A stretch of DNA of 5,806 bases, taken from Methanobacterium sp. (GTDB lineage Archaea > Methanobacteriota > Methanobacteria > Methanobacteriales > Methanobacteriaceae). The stretch is from positions 1-5,806 of the forward strand of contig JAHRFX010000036.1 of assembly GCA_019084405.1 (NCBI GenBank), in the 5' to 3' direction. The notes beneath the pieces are model-generated. The model did not search any database, was not told the origin of the DNA, and saw only the letters and a program-made list of their open reading frames with translations. Of the stretch, positions 1 to 5,660 are shown in pieces. Numbering within the stretch: position 1 is the stretch's first letter; each line of letters begins with the position of its first letter. Position numbers and translations under genes: made by a program.

Positions 1-24
1 AAATATTCCGATTCTTAAGGCCTC

Positions 25-70
<46 letters not shown>

Positions 71-86
71 CTAAATAATTGTTTGT

Positions 87-143
87 GTGTGAAATTAAAG
101 TCAGATAACAGGTGAATTTTCACACTAGATCAGACACCCTGTT
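87..143 (+). promoter_or_regulatory. Interlocking inverted repeats in the hxlB leader
   Basis: Two dyads overlap here. The first pairs GTGTGAAATT (87-96) with AATTTTCACAC (115-125), with one bulged base. The second pairs AACAGGTG (107-114), which lies in the loop of the first, with CACCCTGTT (135-143), also with one bulge. If transcribed, the two stems would form an H-type pseudoknot upstream of the ribosome binding site at 162-166. They could equally be protein-binding half-sites at DNA level. I do not recognise a known riboswitch class. The pairing was found by eye, without an energy calculation. Confidence 0.3.
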
Positions 144-161
144 TATTATTTAAATCAAGTT

Positions 162-166
162 GGTGA
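162..166 (+). promoter_or_regulatory. Ribosome binding site deciding the hxlB start
   Basis: GGTGA is complementary to the archaeal 16S rRNA 3' end and lies five bases before the ATG at 172. It supports that ATG over the in-frame TTG and GTG codons at 160 and 163, which overlap the site itself. Confidence 0.6.
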
Positions 167-171
167 AAGAT

Positions 172-756
172 ATGATAATTAATGACGCCATTGAAGAAAT
201 CCTGGAAAATGCTAATCAAGCTTCTCAATCACTGGAAAAAGATAATATAGAAAAGGTAATGGAGGTACTCACTTCTTCAGAAAATGTCTTTGTTATGGGT
301 ATGGGGAGATCCGGCCTGGTGGCCAAAGCATTTGCCATGCGTTTGATGCATCTGGGGATCAGTGTATATGTGGTAGGTGAAACCATCACTCCTGCTATAA
401 ATAAGGAGGATACTCTCTTAGCTATAAGTGGATCTGGACAAACCAGTACCATACTCAGTACAGCCCGAATAGCAAAAAAGAGAGAGGCTAAGATTATTGC
501 CATAACTTCTTACCCTGAATCTCTCCTGGGAGAACTTTCTGACCACCTGATAACTATTAAAGGAAGGACCAAAATAGACTCGGAGCAGAATTATATTAAA
601 AGACAGATTAATGGTCGACATCAGTCCCTGGCACCTATAGGGACCCTTTTTGAGATAACTTCCCTTATATTTCTGGATGGTTTGATTGCAGAGCTCATGC
701 ATAAAATGGATAAAACAGAGGACGACCTGAAAGAGAAACATAATGTGCTGGAGTAA
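172..756 (+). CDS. hxlB: 6-phospho-3-hexuloisomerase (SIS domain)
   Basis: This 194-residue protein is predicted to interconvert D-arabino-hex-3-ulose 6-phosphate and fructose 6-phosphate in the cytoplasm. In methanogens lacking the oxidative pentose phosphate pathway, this step with hexulose-6-phosphate synthase supplies ribulose 5-phosphate. It is a single SIS sugar-phosphate domain: GMGRSG at residues 43-48, then FAMRLMHLG and VGETITP, the phosphate-binding ISGSGQT at 85-91, PIGTLFE at 155-161 and a C-terminal KEKHNVLE. These blocks match my memory of the archaeal enzyme MJ1247. An extra loop around 131-150 is a little longer than usual. ATG at 172 is chosen because GGTGA (162-166) sits five bases upstream; in-frame TTG at 160 and GTG at 163 overlap that site and are less likely. 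The gene appears monocistronic. Family assignment is confident; the exact reaction follows from family resemblance. Confidence 0.9.
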   Translation: MIINDAIEEILENANQASQSLEKDNIEKVMEVLTSSENVFVMGMGRSGLVAKAFAMRLMHLGISVYVVGETITPAINKEDTLLAISGSGQTSTILSTARIAKKREAKIIAITSYPESLLGELSDHLITIKGRTKIDSEQNYIKRQINGRHQSLAPIGTLFEITSLIFLDGLIAELMHKMDKTEDDLKEKHNVLE

Positions 757-806
757 TCTATTTTCTTATTGGACCATTTCTTCAAACTTCATAATTGCCC
801 ATTGCC

Positions 807-813
807 TTTTTTT
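807..813 (+). terminator. Oligo-T terminator after hxlB
   Basis: A run of seven T lies about 50 bases past the hxlB stop in the short convergent gap to fdhD, with no preceding GC-rich hairpin. Oligo-U tracts of this kind are the usual archaeal intrinsic termination signal. On the opposite strand, A-runs at 841-845 and 858-862 give T5 tracts that could end fdhD transcripts. Confidence 0.4.
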
Positions 814-840
814 AATCACTCCCCTCCTATTAAACAAATT

Positions 841-862
841 AAAAACTATTTTTTAACAAAAA
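841..862 (-). terminator. T-rich terminator after fdhD
   Basis: Read on the minus strand, two T5 tracts (858-862 and 841-845) lie 10 to 31 bases past the fdhD stop codon. No stable hairpin precedes them. This is an oligo-U terminator call by composition and position. Confidence 0.35.
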
Positions 863-871
863 GAATTAAAA

Positions 872-1627
872 TCAATCCACTACTATACGTCGGGGATGGG
901 TATAAATATTGAATCTTTCACCTCTAACAAAACCAACCATGGTTATTCCTGCTTCATTAGCCACGGCATAACCGGAAGTGGTGGGAGCCGCATTGGAAGC
1001 AATGATGGGTATTCCCACCCGGGCAATTTTTATAAGCATATCTGCAGGCATCCTACCACTGTAGGCAATGTAACTGTTTTCAAAGTTCACCTTTTCCAGC
1101 AAACCAGCCCCTATAACTTTGTCCACCGCAACATGGCGACTAACATCCTCCCGGGATAAAAATTTATCTTTATAAATCAAGGCGGCTACATGAGCCCCTC
1201 CCGTTTCCTGCCAGGTGAATGCATTATCTTTTAACTTTATAAAAGATTTAAGAAGCGTTTTTTTATCTACAGTAAATTCAGATTCAACTTTATCTACAAA
1301 TTCTATTTTCTGGCGCCATCCTCCAAAACAATCAGAACCAACCACCAGTTCCTGGACTAGGTCAAAGTCTTCCATATCTACCTGGACCTTTATGGTGTTT
1401 TCCTCAATTGAAATATCTTTAACATTTTCTAATGAACGAATAAGACCTTCCCCTAAAAGATATCCCATTGCAAATTCTTTTAAAGAGTCCGGACTAATTG
1501 AAAATTTACGAGTTAAGGTTTTATTTACAATAAGTTCTATTTCCGCGTCTTTGACGATTTTTTCCTGTACTGATTTACTGCTTTCACGGACTGCCAGGGC
1601 AGATACTTTTTCATACATAGGGGACAT
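872..1627 (-). CDS. fdhD: Formate dehydrogenase accessory sulfurtransferase FdhD
   Basis: FdhD moves sulfur from a cysteine desulfurase to the Mo/W-bis-MGD cofactor, which formate dehydrogenase needs for activity. The 251-residue protein shows the family blocks in order: an N-terminal strand region with LKEFAMGYLLGEGLI (49-63), GSDCFGGW (97-104), TGGAHVAAL (142-150), EDVSRHVAVDKVIG (160-173), SGRMPADM (190-197), and a C-terminal cofactor-binding region with GIPIIASNAAPT and GFVRGERFNIYTHP. Bacterial FdhD carries a Cys-x-x-Cys loop; here only the first cysteine (C100) remains, and the usual EDVGRHNA reads EDVSRHVA. ATG at 1627 is favoured because GGTG (minus strand, 1636-1633) lies five bases upstream; the ATG at 1618 lacks such a site. 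The gene upstream on this strand is 68 bp away, so cotranscription is possible. Family call is firm; full activity is less certain because of the changed loop. Confidence 0.9.
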   Translation of the reverse strand: MSPMYEKVSALAVRESSKSVQEKIVKDAEIELIVNKTLTRKFSISPDSLKEFAMGYLLGEGLIRSLENVKDISIEENTIKVQVDMEDFDLVQELVVGSDCFGGWRQKIEFVDKVESEFTVDKKTLLKSFIKLKDNAFTWQETGGAHVAALIYKDKFLSREDVSRHVAVDKVIGAGLLEKVNFENSYIAYSGRMPADMLIKIARVGIPIIASNAAPTTSGYAVANEAGITMVGFVRGERFNIYTHPRRIVVD

Positions 1628-1642
1628 GATAACACCATTATC

Positions 1643-1654
1643 AGGTATATACCT
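1643..1654. promoter_or_regulatory. 12-bp perfect palindrome upstream of fdhD
   Basis: AGGTATATACCT reads identically on both strands and lies 15 to 27 bases before the fdhD ATG. It could be an operator for a dimeric regulator. As a TATA box it would place the transcript start at the ATG, which conflicts with the upstream ribosome binding site. The T-rich stretch at 1660-1674 (minus strand) is a better positioned TATA candidate. Confidence 0.25.
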
Positions 1655-1689
1655 TAACTTAATAATTAAAAAGAAAGTGATTCACAATT

Positions 1690-1695
1690 AAAAAA
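1690..1695 (-). terminator. Oligo-T tract after the CMD-like gene
   Basis: Six A on the plus strand give T6 on the minus strand immediately after the TAG stop of the CMD-like gene. A second T5 tract follows at 1668-1672. Either could end the transcript before fdhD, so a shared operon is not assured. Confidence 0.3.
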
Positions 1696-1986
1696 CTATT
1701 TATCCATTAATATATCATCAGCCCATGATATGGCTGCTGCTACACTGGGGAATCCGATAATACTGGTTACCAGCATAATAGCATGATAAATTTCTTCAGG
1801 AGTTGCCCCGGCATTAATAGCTCTTTTTACATGGCTGTGAACTGCCCCTTCAGACTTTATTGCTGCAGAAGCAGATAGCTGAATTAGATGCGAATGTTTA
1901 TGATCAATGGGTCCGGATTCCCTTACAACTTTACCTAAATCTGATAAAATTGAACTGTATTCAGGATATCTGGATCGCATACTCAC
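1696..1986 (-). CDS. Carboxymuconolactone decarboxylase / AhpD-like family protein
   Basis: This small alpha-helical protein of about 96 residues is a single CMD-fold domain. The signature is the helical block SEGAVHSHVKRA (45-56) followed by INAGATPEEIYHAI (57-70) and GFPSVAAAISWADD (78-91). AhpD peroxidase reductases use a Cys-x-x-Cys pair in the equivalent helix. No cysteine occurs anywhere in this protein, so thiol-disulfide chemistry is excluded and it belongs to the Cys-less branch, whose function in archaea is mostly unknown. His50 and His52 could be catalytic or metal-binding, but that is a guess. The start is GTG at 1986 or ATG at 1980; neither has a clear GGTGA, only GTGA close to the ATG. 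It diverges from nuoE and lies upstream of fdhD on the same strand. Confidence 0.8.
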   Translation of the reverse strand: MSMRSRYPEYSSILSDLGKVVRESGPIDHKHSHLIQLSASAAIKSEGAVHSHVKRAINAGATPEEIYHAIMLVTSIIGFPSVAAAISWADDILMDK

Positions 1987-2032
1987 ATGATGGTCTGGAT
2001 ATTTTTTTTGTCATTTTTTCCCACTCTTTCTC

Positions 2033-2041
2033 TTATAAAAA
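2033..2041 (-). promoter_or_regulatory. Putative TATA box for the CMD-like gene
   Basis: Read on the minus strand this is TTTTTATAA, about 47 to 55 bases upstream of the predicted start codon. A transcript would begin near 2010 and have a leader of 25 to 30 nt. Another AT-rich candidate lies at 2062-2072. Position and composition are the only support. Confidence 0.35.
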
Positions 2042-2137
2042 TCAATTTAAATTTATACATTAATTTATATACTGGAAGACTATAATAAATTTTATTAAAA
2101 AATCAATCCTACGGACTTAAATCCTTTTTAAATACTA

Positions 2138-2147
2138 TTTTTATAAT
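2138..2147 (+). promoter_or_regulatory. Putative TATA box for nuoE
   Basis: TTTTTATAAT is a good archaeal TATA match and would place the transcript start near 2170, leaving a leader of about 75 nt. A second candidate, TTTTTAAATA at 2125-2134, would start transcription near 2155. Either start falls within or next to the dyad at 2146-2178. Confidence 0.4.
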
Positions 2148-2178
2148 ATTCACAGGACAAAGATTACTTTGTGAATAT
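2146..2178. promoter_or_regulatory. Inverted repeat overlapping the nuoE promoter
   Basis: ATATTCACA (2146-2154) and TGTGAATAT (2170-2178) are exact reverse complements separated by 15 bases. A shorter competing hairpin, ACAAAG (2157-2162) with CTTTGT (2167-2172), overlaps the right arm. The dyad sits just downstream of the best TATA box and covers the expected transcript start, a typical place for a repressor operator. The regulator is unknown. Confidence 0.4.
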
Positions 2179-2200
2179 ATTATTGCTAAAATCATGAAAT

Positions 2201-2217
2201 TTGATATTAAGTATCAA
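2201..2217. promoter_or_regulatory. 17-bp dyad before nuoE
   Basis: TTGATA (2201-2206) and TATCAA (2212-2217) are exact reverse complements with a five-base spacer, about 30 bases before the nuoE start codon. It could be a second operator or a small leader hairpin. The sequence is AT-rich, so chance is possible. Confidence 0.25.
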
Positions 2218-2246
2218 TAATCAATGCTAAGTATTGGGGAAGTTAT

Positions 2247-2711
2247 ATGCAAGTCTTGAATAAAATTTTATCCAGATATGCTGGGGAAAAATCTGATCTG
2301 GTTCCTTTACTACAAGAAATACAATCAGAATATGGTTATTTATCAGAAGAACTCATGAAAGAGGTATCTCATTTCACAAATGCACCTGAAAGTGAAATAT
2401 ATGGTGTGGCCACATTTTATACTCAGTTCAGATTCACACCCAAAGGAAAAAAACACATATCCGTATGCACAGGAACAGCCTGCCATGTAACTGGTGCCCA
2501 ACAGATAATAGAAGACATGGAAAGACATTTAAATATAAAAGAAGGTGAAACAACTCCTGATGAGGAATATTCTTTGGAATCGGTGGGTTGTTTAGGATGC
2601 TGCGCTTTAGCACCTGCAGCCATGGTAAACGACGAAATAAAGTCTAAATTATCCTTAAGAAATATTAAGAAACTATTCAAGGGATATAAACCTCCAGAAT
2701 CATCAAAATAG
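2247..2711 (+). CDS. nuoE: NuoE/HydC/HndA-type [2Fe-2S] subunit
   Basis: This 154-residue protein is the thioredoxin-like [2Fe-2S] subunit that pairs with NuoF in complex I, NAD-linked hydrogenases and NAD-linked formate dehydrogenases. It relays electrons between the FMN of NuoF and other clusters. An N-terminal helical segment (1-65) includes LVPLLQEIQSEYGYL and the YGVATFYTQF block. The thioredoxin-like domain then supplies the four ligands: C74 and C79 in SVCTGTACHV, and C115 and C119 in VGCLGCCALAP. C118 is an extra cysteine. Length is normal for the family. The ATG start is preceded by a weak GGGGAAG purine tract. The nuoF-like gene starts 28 bases after the stop codon, so the two almost certainly form one transcript. 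Which oxidoreductase it serves cannot be read from the window. Confidence 0.88.
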   Translation: MQVLNKILSRYAGEKSDLVPLLQEIQSEYGYLSEELMKEVSHFTNAPESEIYGVATFYTQFRFTPKGKKHISVCTGTACHVTGAQQIIEDMERHLNIKEGETTPDEEYSLESVGCLGCCALAPAAMVNDEIKSKLSLRNIKKLFKGYKPPESSK

Positions 2712-2739
2712 ATTATCATGAGCATAAATGGGGTCAATT

Positions 2740-2937
2740 ATGAAGTTTGAAGAAATGGTCCAACAGGAAAAAAAGGACTACACTCTATTATTTTCTGATA
2801 AAACAGCAGTATTAGTGGGTTCTGCAACATGTGGAAATTCTGCAGGGGCTCAAACTGCAAAGGATATTATAAGGTCAGAATTATCTGACTTTGAATGTGA
2901 AATTATAGATGTGGGTTGTATTGGTTTGTTATGCTGA
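2740..2937 (+). pseudogene. nuoF: N-terminal fragment of nuoF/hydB-like gene, cut by frameshift
   Basis: This reading frame encodes the N-terminal thioredoxin-like domain found in HydB/HndC-type NuoF proteins: LVGSATCGNSAGAQTAKD followed by IIDVGCIGL, then a premature TGA at 2935-2937. The family continues from GCIGL into CYAEP, and exactly that continuation is found in another frame (codons from 2927). Restoring one TG pair near 2926-2930 would give GCIGLCYAEP and a protein of about 616 residues, the usual HydB size. ATG at 2740 is preferred over ATG at 2728, because a GGGGTC purine tract precedes it and the resulting MKFEE start resembles relatives. As it stands, this frame gives only about 65 residues. 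Loss by mutation, sequencing error or recoding are all open. Confidence 0.75.
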
Positions 2938-4588
2938 ACCAATTGTAATGGTTTTAAAGCCACAGGAGCCTTCTGTAATCTATGGTAATGTCACTAAAAA
3001 AGTGGCCCGTAAAATTACCAGATCTCATATAATGCAGGATACACCCCTTCCAGATTATGCCTTAGGGAGCTGGGGGGGGGAAATCGAAGGAATAATTCCT
3101 CTATTTGAACAAAAATCCATGAAAATGCAGGAAAGGAGACTACGAAACTGCGGATTCATTGACCCCACTAATATTGGACACTACCTGGCCCAGGGAGGGT
3201 ATTCTGGTTTCATGCGGGCATTAAAAATGGAATCATCTGAAATTATTGAGGAAATAAAAAAATCAGGCCTGAGGGGAAGAGGAGGAGCAGGTTTTCCTAC
3301 CTGGATGAAATGGCAGTTTTGTCTTGATTCTGGTAAAAAAACCAATTATCTGGTTTGCAATGCAGATGAAGGTGAACCAGGAGCAATCGTGAATCGTTCA
3401 CTCTTAGAGAGTGATCCCCACTCGGTACTGGAAGGTATTCTCATAGCTGCTAAAACCATCAGGGCGAAGAAAGCATACCTATACTGTCGGGCAGAATATC
3501 CTCTAGCTCTAGAAAGACTTAAGACTGCAATTAAGGAGATGAAGGAGAGAGGATTTTTGGGAAAAAATATCATGGGGTCTGGATTTAATCTGGAGATCTT
3601 GATTAAAGAGGGTGCCGGGGCGTTTGTTTGTGGTGAAGAAACTGCTCTTTTAGCATCAATAGAAGGTGAAAGAGGAACTCCTCGTACTAGACCTCCATTT
3701 CCCACAACAGAAGGACTTTTTGGAAAACCTACTGTAATAAATAACGTGGAAACCATGGCCAGTGTCACCCAGGTTATGCAGCAGGGTGCTGAAAAATACT
3801 CCCAGATGGGAACCAAAGAAAGTAAAGGAACCAAGACCTTTTCCCTGGTGGGCCAGGTTAAAAAAACAGGCCTGATAGAAGTACCACTGGGAACCACCTT
3901 AAGAGAAGTCATATTTGATATAGGTGGAGGTATACTGGATGAGGGGGAATTTAAATCAGTTCAAATAGGAGGTCCTTCCGGGGGATGTGTTCCTGTTCAG
4001 CTCCTGGACACCCCTATTGATTACAGTTCTCTATTAGAAGTAGGGGCCATGATGGGTTCTGGTGGCCTGGTGGTCATGGACCACAGTACCTGCATGGTGG
4101 AAGTGGCCCGCTACTTTTTGGAATTCATTCAAAAAGAATCCTGCGGAAAATGCGTACCCTGCCGGCTGGGGACTAAACAGATGCTGGATATTTTAACCGT
4201 CATAACAGTGGACAAAGGAAAGAAAAAAGATCTGGATGTACTACCTGAATTAGCAGAAGCAGTTAAACTGGGGTCTTTGTGTGGACTGGGCCAATCAGCA
4301 CCTAATCCCATATTAACCACCATGCGCTTTTTCATGGAAGAATATCAATCCCACATCGAAGACGGAATTTGTCCGGCTAGGGATTGTAAGGAGTTTATTA
4401 CTTACACTATAGACTCTGAGACTTGTGATGGATGTATGGGATGTATTAAATCCTGTCCGGTAGGTGCCATATCTGGAAAAAAAGATAAGGTGCATATTAT
4501 TGATACATTAAAATGTGTTAAATGTGGCACGTGTCTGGATTTATGTAAAAAGAAAAAGAATGCGGTTATACTGGCCAATAACTGCTAA
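2909..4588 (+). CDS. nuoF: NuoF/HydB-like FMN and Fe-S flavoprotein, main body after the frameshift
   Basis: This frame encodes the NAD(P)H:FMN catalytic body. Within 559 codons: the end of the N-terminal thioredoxin-like domain (CYAEPIVMV, 7-15); the FMN/NAD loop GLRGRGGAGFP (120-130); NADEGEPGAI (151-160); GAFVCGEETALLASIEGERG (237-256); FGKPTVINNVET (271-282); a SLBB region near 310-365; and a [4Fe-4S] site with C412, C415, C418 and C458. A ferredoxin tail follows, with two [4Fe-4S] sets: C506, C509, C512, C516 and C536, C539, C542, C546. This layout is the HydB/HndC type, which passes electrons between NAD(P)H and a hydrogenase or formate dehydrogenase. ATG at 2909 has no visible ribosome binding site and probably is not the natural start; the intact gene would begin at 2740. 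A G9 run at 3072-3080 is in frame. FPTG, usual after GRGGAG, reads FPTW. Confidence 0.88.
   Translation: MWVVLVCYAEPIVMVLKPQEPSVIYGNVTKKVARKITRSHIMQDTPLPDYALGSWGGEIEGIIPLFEQKSMKMQERRLRNCGFIDPTNIGHYLAQGGYSGFMRALKMESSEIIEEIKKSGLRGRGGAGFPTWMKWQFCLDSGKKTNYLVCNADEGEPGAIVNRSLLESDPHSVLEGILIAAKTIRAKKAYLYCRAEYPLALERLKTAIKEMKERGFLGKNIMGSGFNLEILIKEGAGAFVCGEETALLASIEGERGTPRTRPPFPTTEGLFGKPTVINNVETMASVTQVMQQGAEKYSQMGTKESKGTKTFSLVGQVKKTGLIEVPLGTTLREVIFDIGGGILDEGEFKSVQIGGPSGGCVPVQLLDTPIDYSSLLEVGAMMGSGGLVVMDHSTCMVEVARYFLEFIQKESCGKCVPCRLGTKQMLDILTVITVDKGKKKDLDVLPELAEAVKLGSLCGLGQSAPNPILTTMRFFMEEYQSHIEDGICPARDCKEFITYTIDSETCDGCMGCIKSCPVGAISGKKDKVHIIDTLKCVKCGTCLDLCKKKKNAVILANNC
2926..2937 (+). other. Frameshift site in the nuoF-like gene
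   Basis: Reading GGT TTG TTA TGC TGA ends the first frame at 2937, while TGT TAT GCT GAA from 2927 continues the conserved protein. A two-base deletion (ancestral TTTGTGTTAT to TTTGTTAT) restores every expected residue, including the last cysteine of the C-I-G-L-C motif. A one-base insertion is also possible but would cost a leucine. Confidence 0.75.
3072..3080 (+). repeat. G9 homopolymer inside the nuoF-like gene
   Basis: Nine consecutive G stand out in this AT-rich sequence and encode part of a Trp-Gly-Gly run. The tract is in frame with the conserved protein on both sides. It is a candidate site for slippage in vivo or for sequencing miscalls. Confidence 0.9.
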
Positions 4589-4609
4589 GTGGATGGGCCA
4601 GCACCACCT

Positions 4610-5455
4610 TTAAATGAAGTCTTCTCCCGTATTCACATTATAAAGGTGTATCTGGACGAAATTACCTTTATCCATCCATTTTCCATTTTCCAGATAAAAG
4701 GGACCACTCCATATAGAGTCAAATTCATCAAGGTTAGAGTCAATGAAGGTTAAACTTACCGTTATATTAACTTCAGTATTTGATACCTTGTTCAAACGAT
4801 CTATTTTCATGCTATTAATTATATATCCCGTTTTAACTCCATCGTAATTAAACAAGGTGTTGAAGTCTTTAAAAAAATCTGTTAATCCCTGCTTTACCTC
4901 ATTTTCCAGTTTTTCATCTTCTGAAATTTGGTTGGTAGTATTTTTTGAGGTGGCAACTTTTTCTTCAGAAACATCTGTTTGGGGTGTATCCATAGGTACA
5001 GCAAATATACCCCATATAAGAAACAGTGCTAATAAGGCAGTACCAACAGCCGGCACGGTTTTATTACGATAGGGATTATTTATCCATACCAGAACGGGAT
5101 TAATGCGGGGATAGGCAATAGACTTTTTTTTACTTAAATCATGGCAGGATACTACTTCCTGTTGAAGTAAATACCGATTTAAGAAAACCCCTAAAAATCC
5201 TCCTAAAGGACCTAAAAATATGAAAATAGGATTAATCCATAGCAGCGAGATTAATGCCGAAATTAATCCAATTATCATTCCCGCGGGATATTCAATTTCA
5301 TTTGCAAAAAATACGGATAAGGCACTGCTAAGCACGGGTAAAAGTAGCAGGGCATAAATTCCAATAAAAAATTTAAGAATTAGTGTTATAAGCAGGCTTA
5401 TTAAAACTCCTACAATTATGGATATCCCAAAGCGGTTGATTAAATACTTCCCCAC
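4610..5455 (-). CDS. Five-helix membrane protein with C-terminal extracytoplasmic domain, function unknown
   Basis: I do not recognise this 281-residue protein. Hydrophobic segments at about 9-29, 31-52, 57-75, 76-96 and 134-153 suggest five membrane helices. The fourth contains GPLGGFLG. A basic loop (107-132, with KKK, R and NPYRNK) between helices four and five should be cytoplasmic. This places the final 125 residues outside the membrane: an acidic, Ser/Thr-rich linker (157-186), then a compact domain with DFFKDFNTLFNYDG and WSGPFYLENGKWMDKG. That domain may be beta-rich or NTF2-like, but this is a guess. The GTG start is well supported by GGGAGG (minus strand, 5468-5463) seven bases upstream; the overlapping ATG at 5457 is in a frame that stops at once. 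Its stop lies 21 bases from the end of the nuoF-like gene, convergently, so it is not part of that operon. Confidence 0.75.
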   Translation of the reverse strand: MGKYLINRFGISIIVGVLISLLITLILKFFIGIYALLLLPVLSSALSVFFANEIEYPAGMIIGLISALISLLWINPIFIFLGPLGGFLGVFLNRYLLQQEVVSCHDLSKKKSIAYPRINPVLVWINNPYRNKTVPAVGTALLALFLIWGIFAVPMDTPQTDVSEEKVATSKNTTNQISEDEKLENEVKQGLTDFFKDFNTLFNYDGVKTGYIINSMKIDRLNKVSNTEVNITVSLTFIDSNLDEFDSIWSGPFYLENGKWMDKGNFVQIHLYNVNTGEDFI

Positions 5456-5462
5456 ATCCGAT

Positions 5463-5468
5463 CCTCCC
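5463..5468 (-). promoter_or_regulatory. Strong ribosome binding site for the membrane protein
   Basis: On the minus strand GGGAGG lies seven bases before the GTG at 5455. It decides for GTG as the start; the ATG two bases upstream is out of frame and leads to a stop within a few codons. Confidence 0.65.
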
Positions 5469-5595
5469 TTTAAAGGTATATAATAATTTTATTTATTTTT
5501 AATTATTATATTAATTAATTATTATACAGTATAAAATTATCACTATTTTAAAAGAGGCCTGTAAATGGATTTTTTCTCAGCTTTCATAAGTTAAA
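5469..5595. other. AT-rich intergenic region upstream of the membrane protein
   Basis: This stretch is very AT-rich and contains no credible reading frame. It should carry the minus-strand promoter of the membrane protein, with TATA-like sequence around 5476-5490 and again near 5522-5534. The latter is also a small dyad: TTATAC (5522-5527) and GTATAA (5529-5534) around one base. No other signal is visible before the palindrome that begins at 5596. Confidence 0.5.
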
Positions 5596-5660
5596 GTGGC
5601 ACAGTAGATTTTTTTAGTGATTGATTTTATGAGTCTTATTTTTTAGGATAAGGGTCTTCC
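5596..5660 (+). repeat. Left 65-bp inverted-repeat arm
   Basis: Exact reverse complement of 5742-5806 over all 65 positions, including the T7 and T6 runs. The match stops at 5661/5741. Confidence 0.95.

Noticed and set aside
160..171. Upstream TTG/GTG starts for hxlB
   Set aside because: These codons overlap the GGTGA ribosome binding site that is correctly spaced for the ATG at 172.
1215..1691. 158-codon open frame on the plus strand
   Set aside because: It is antisense to fdhD, is low in recognisable protein features and ends in the AT-rich gap. It is a shadow of the fdhD frame.
2935..2937. TGA in the nuoF-like gene read as selenocysteine
   Set aside because: The sequence after the TGA in that frame does not resemble NuoF, while the other frame does. 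The family has no selenocysteine here, and the flanking signature is a plain frameshift.
2926..2937. Programmed +1 frameshift at TGC TGA
   Set aside because: A shift there would give GLLC-EP instead of the conserved GLCYAEP. A TG deletion restores all conserved residues, so mutation or sequencing error is simpler. It is not fully excluded.
3346..3912. 188-codon open frame on the minus strand
   Set aside because: It lies wholly antisense to the highly conserved NuoF body, has no recognisable domain and no ribosome binding site. It is a shadow frame.
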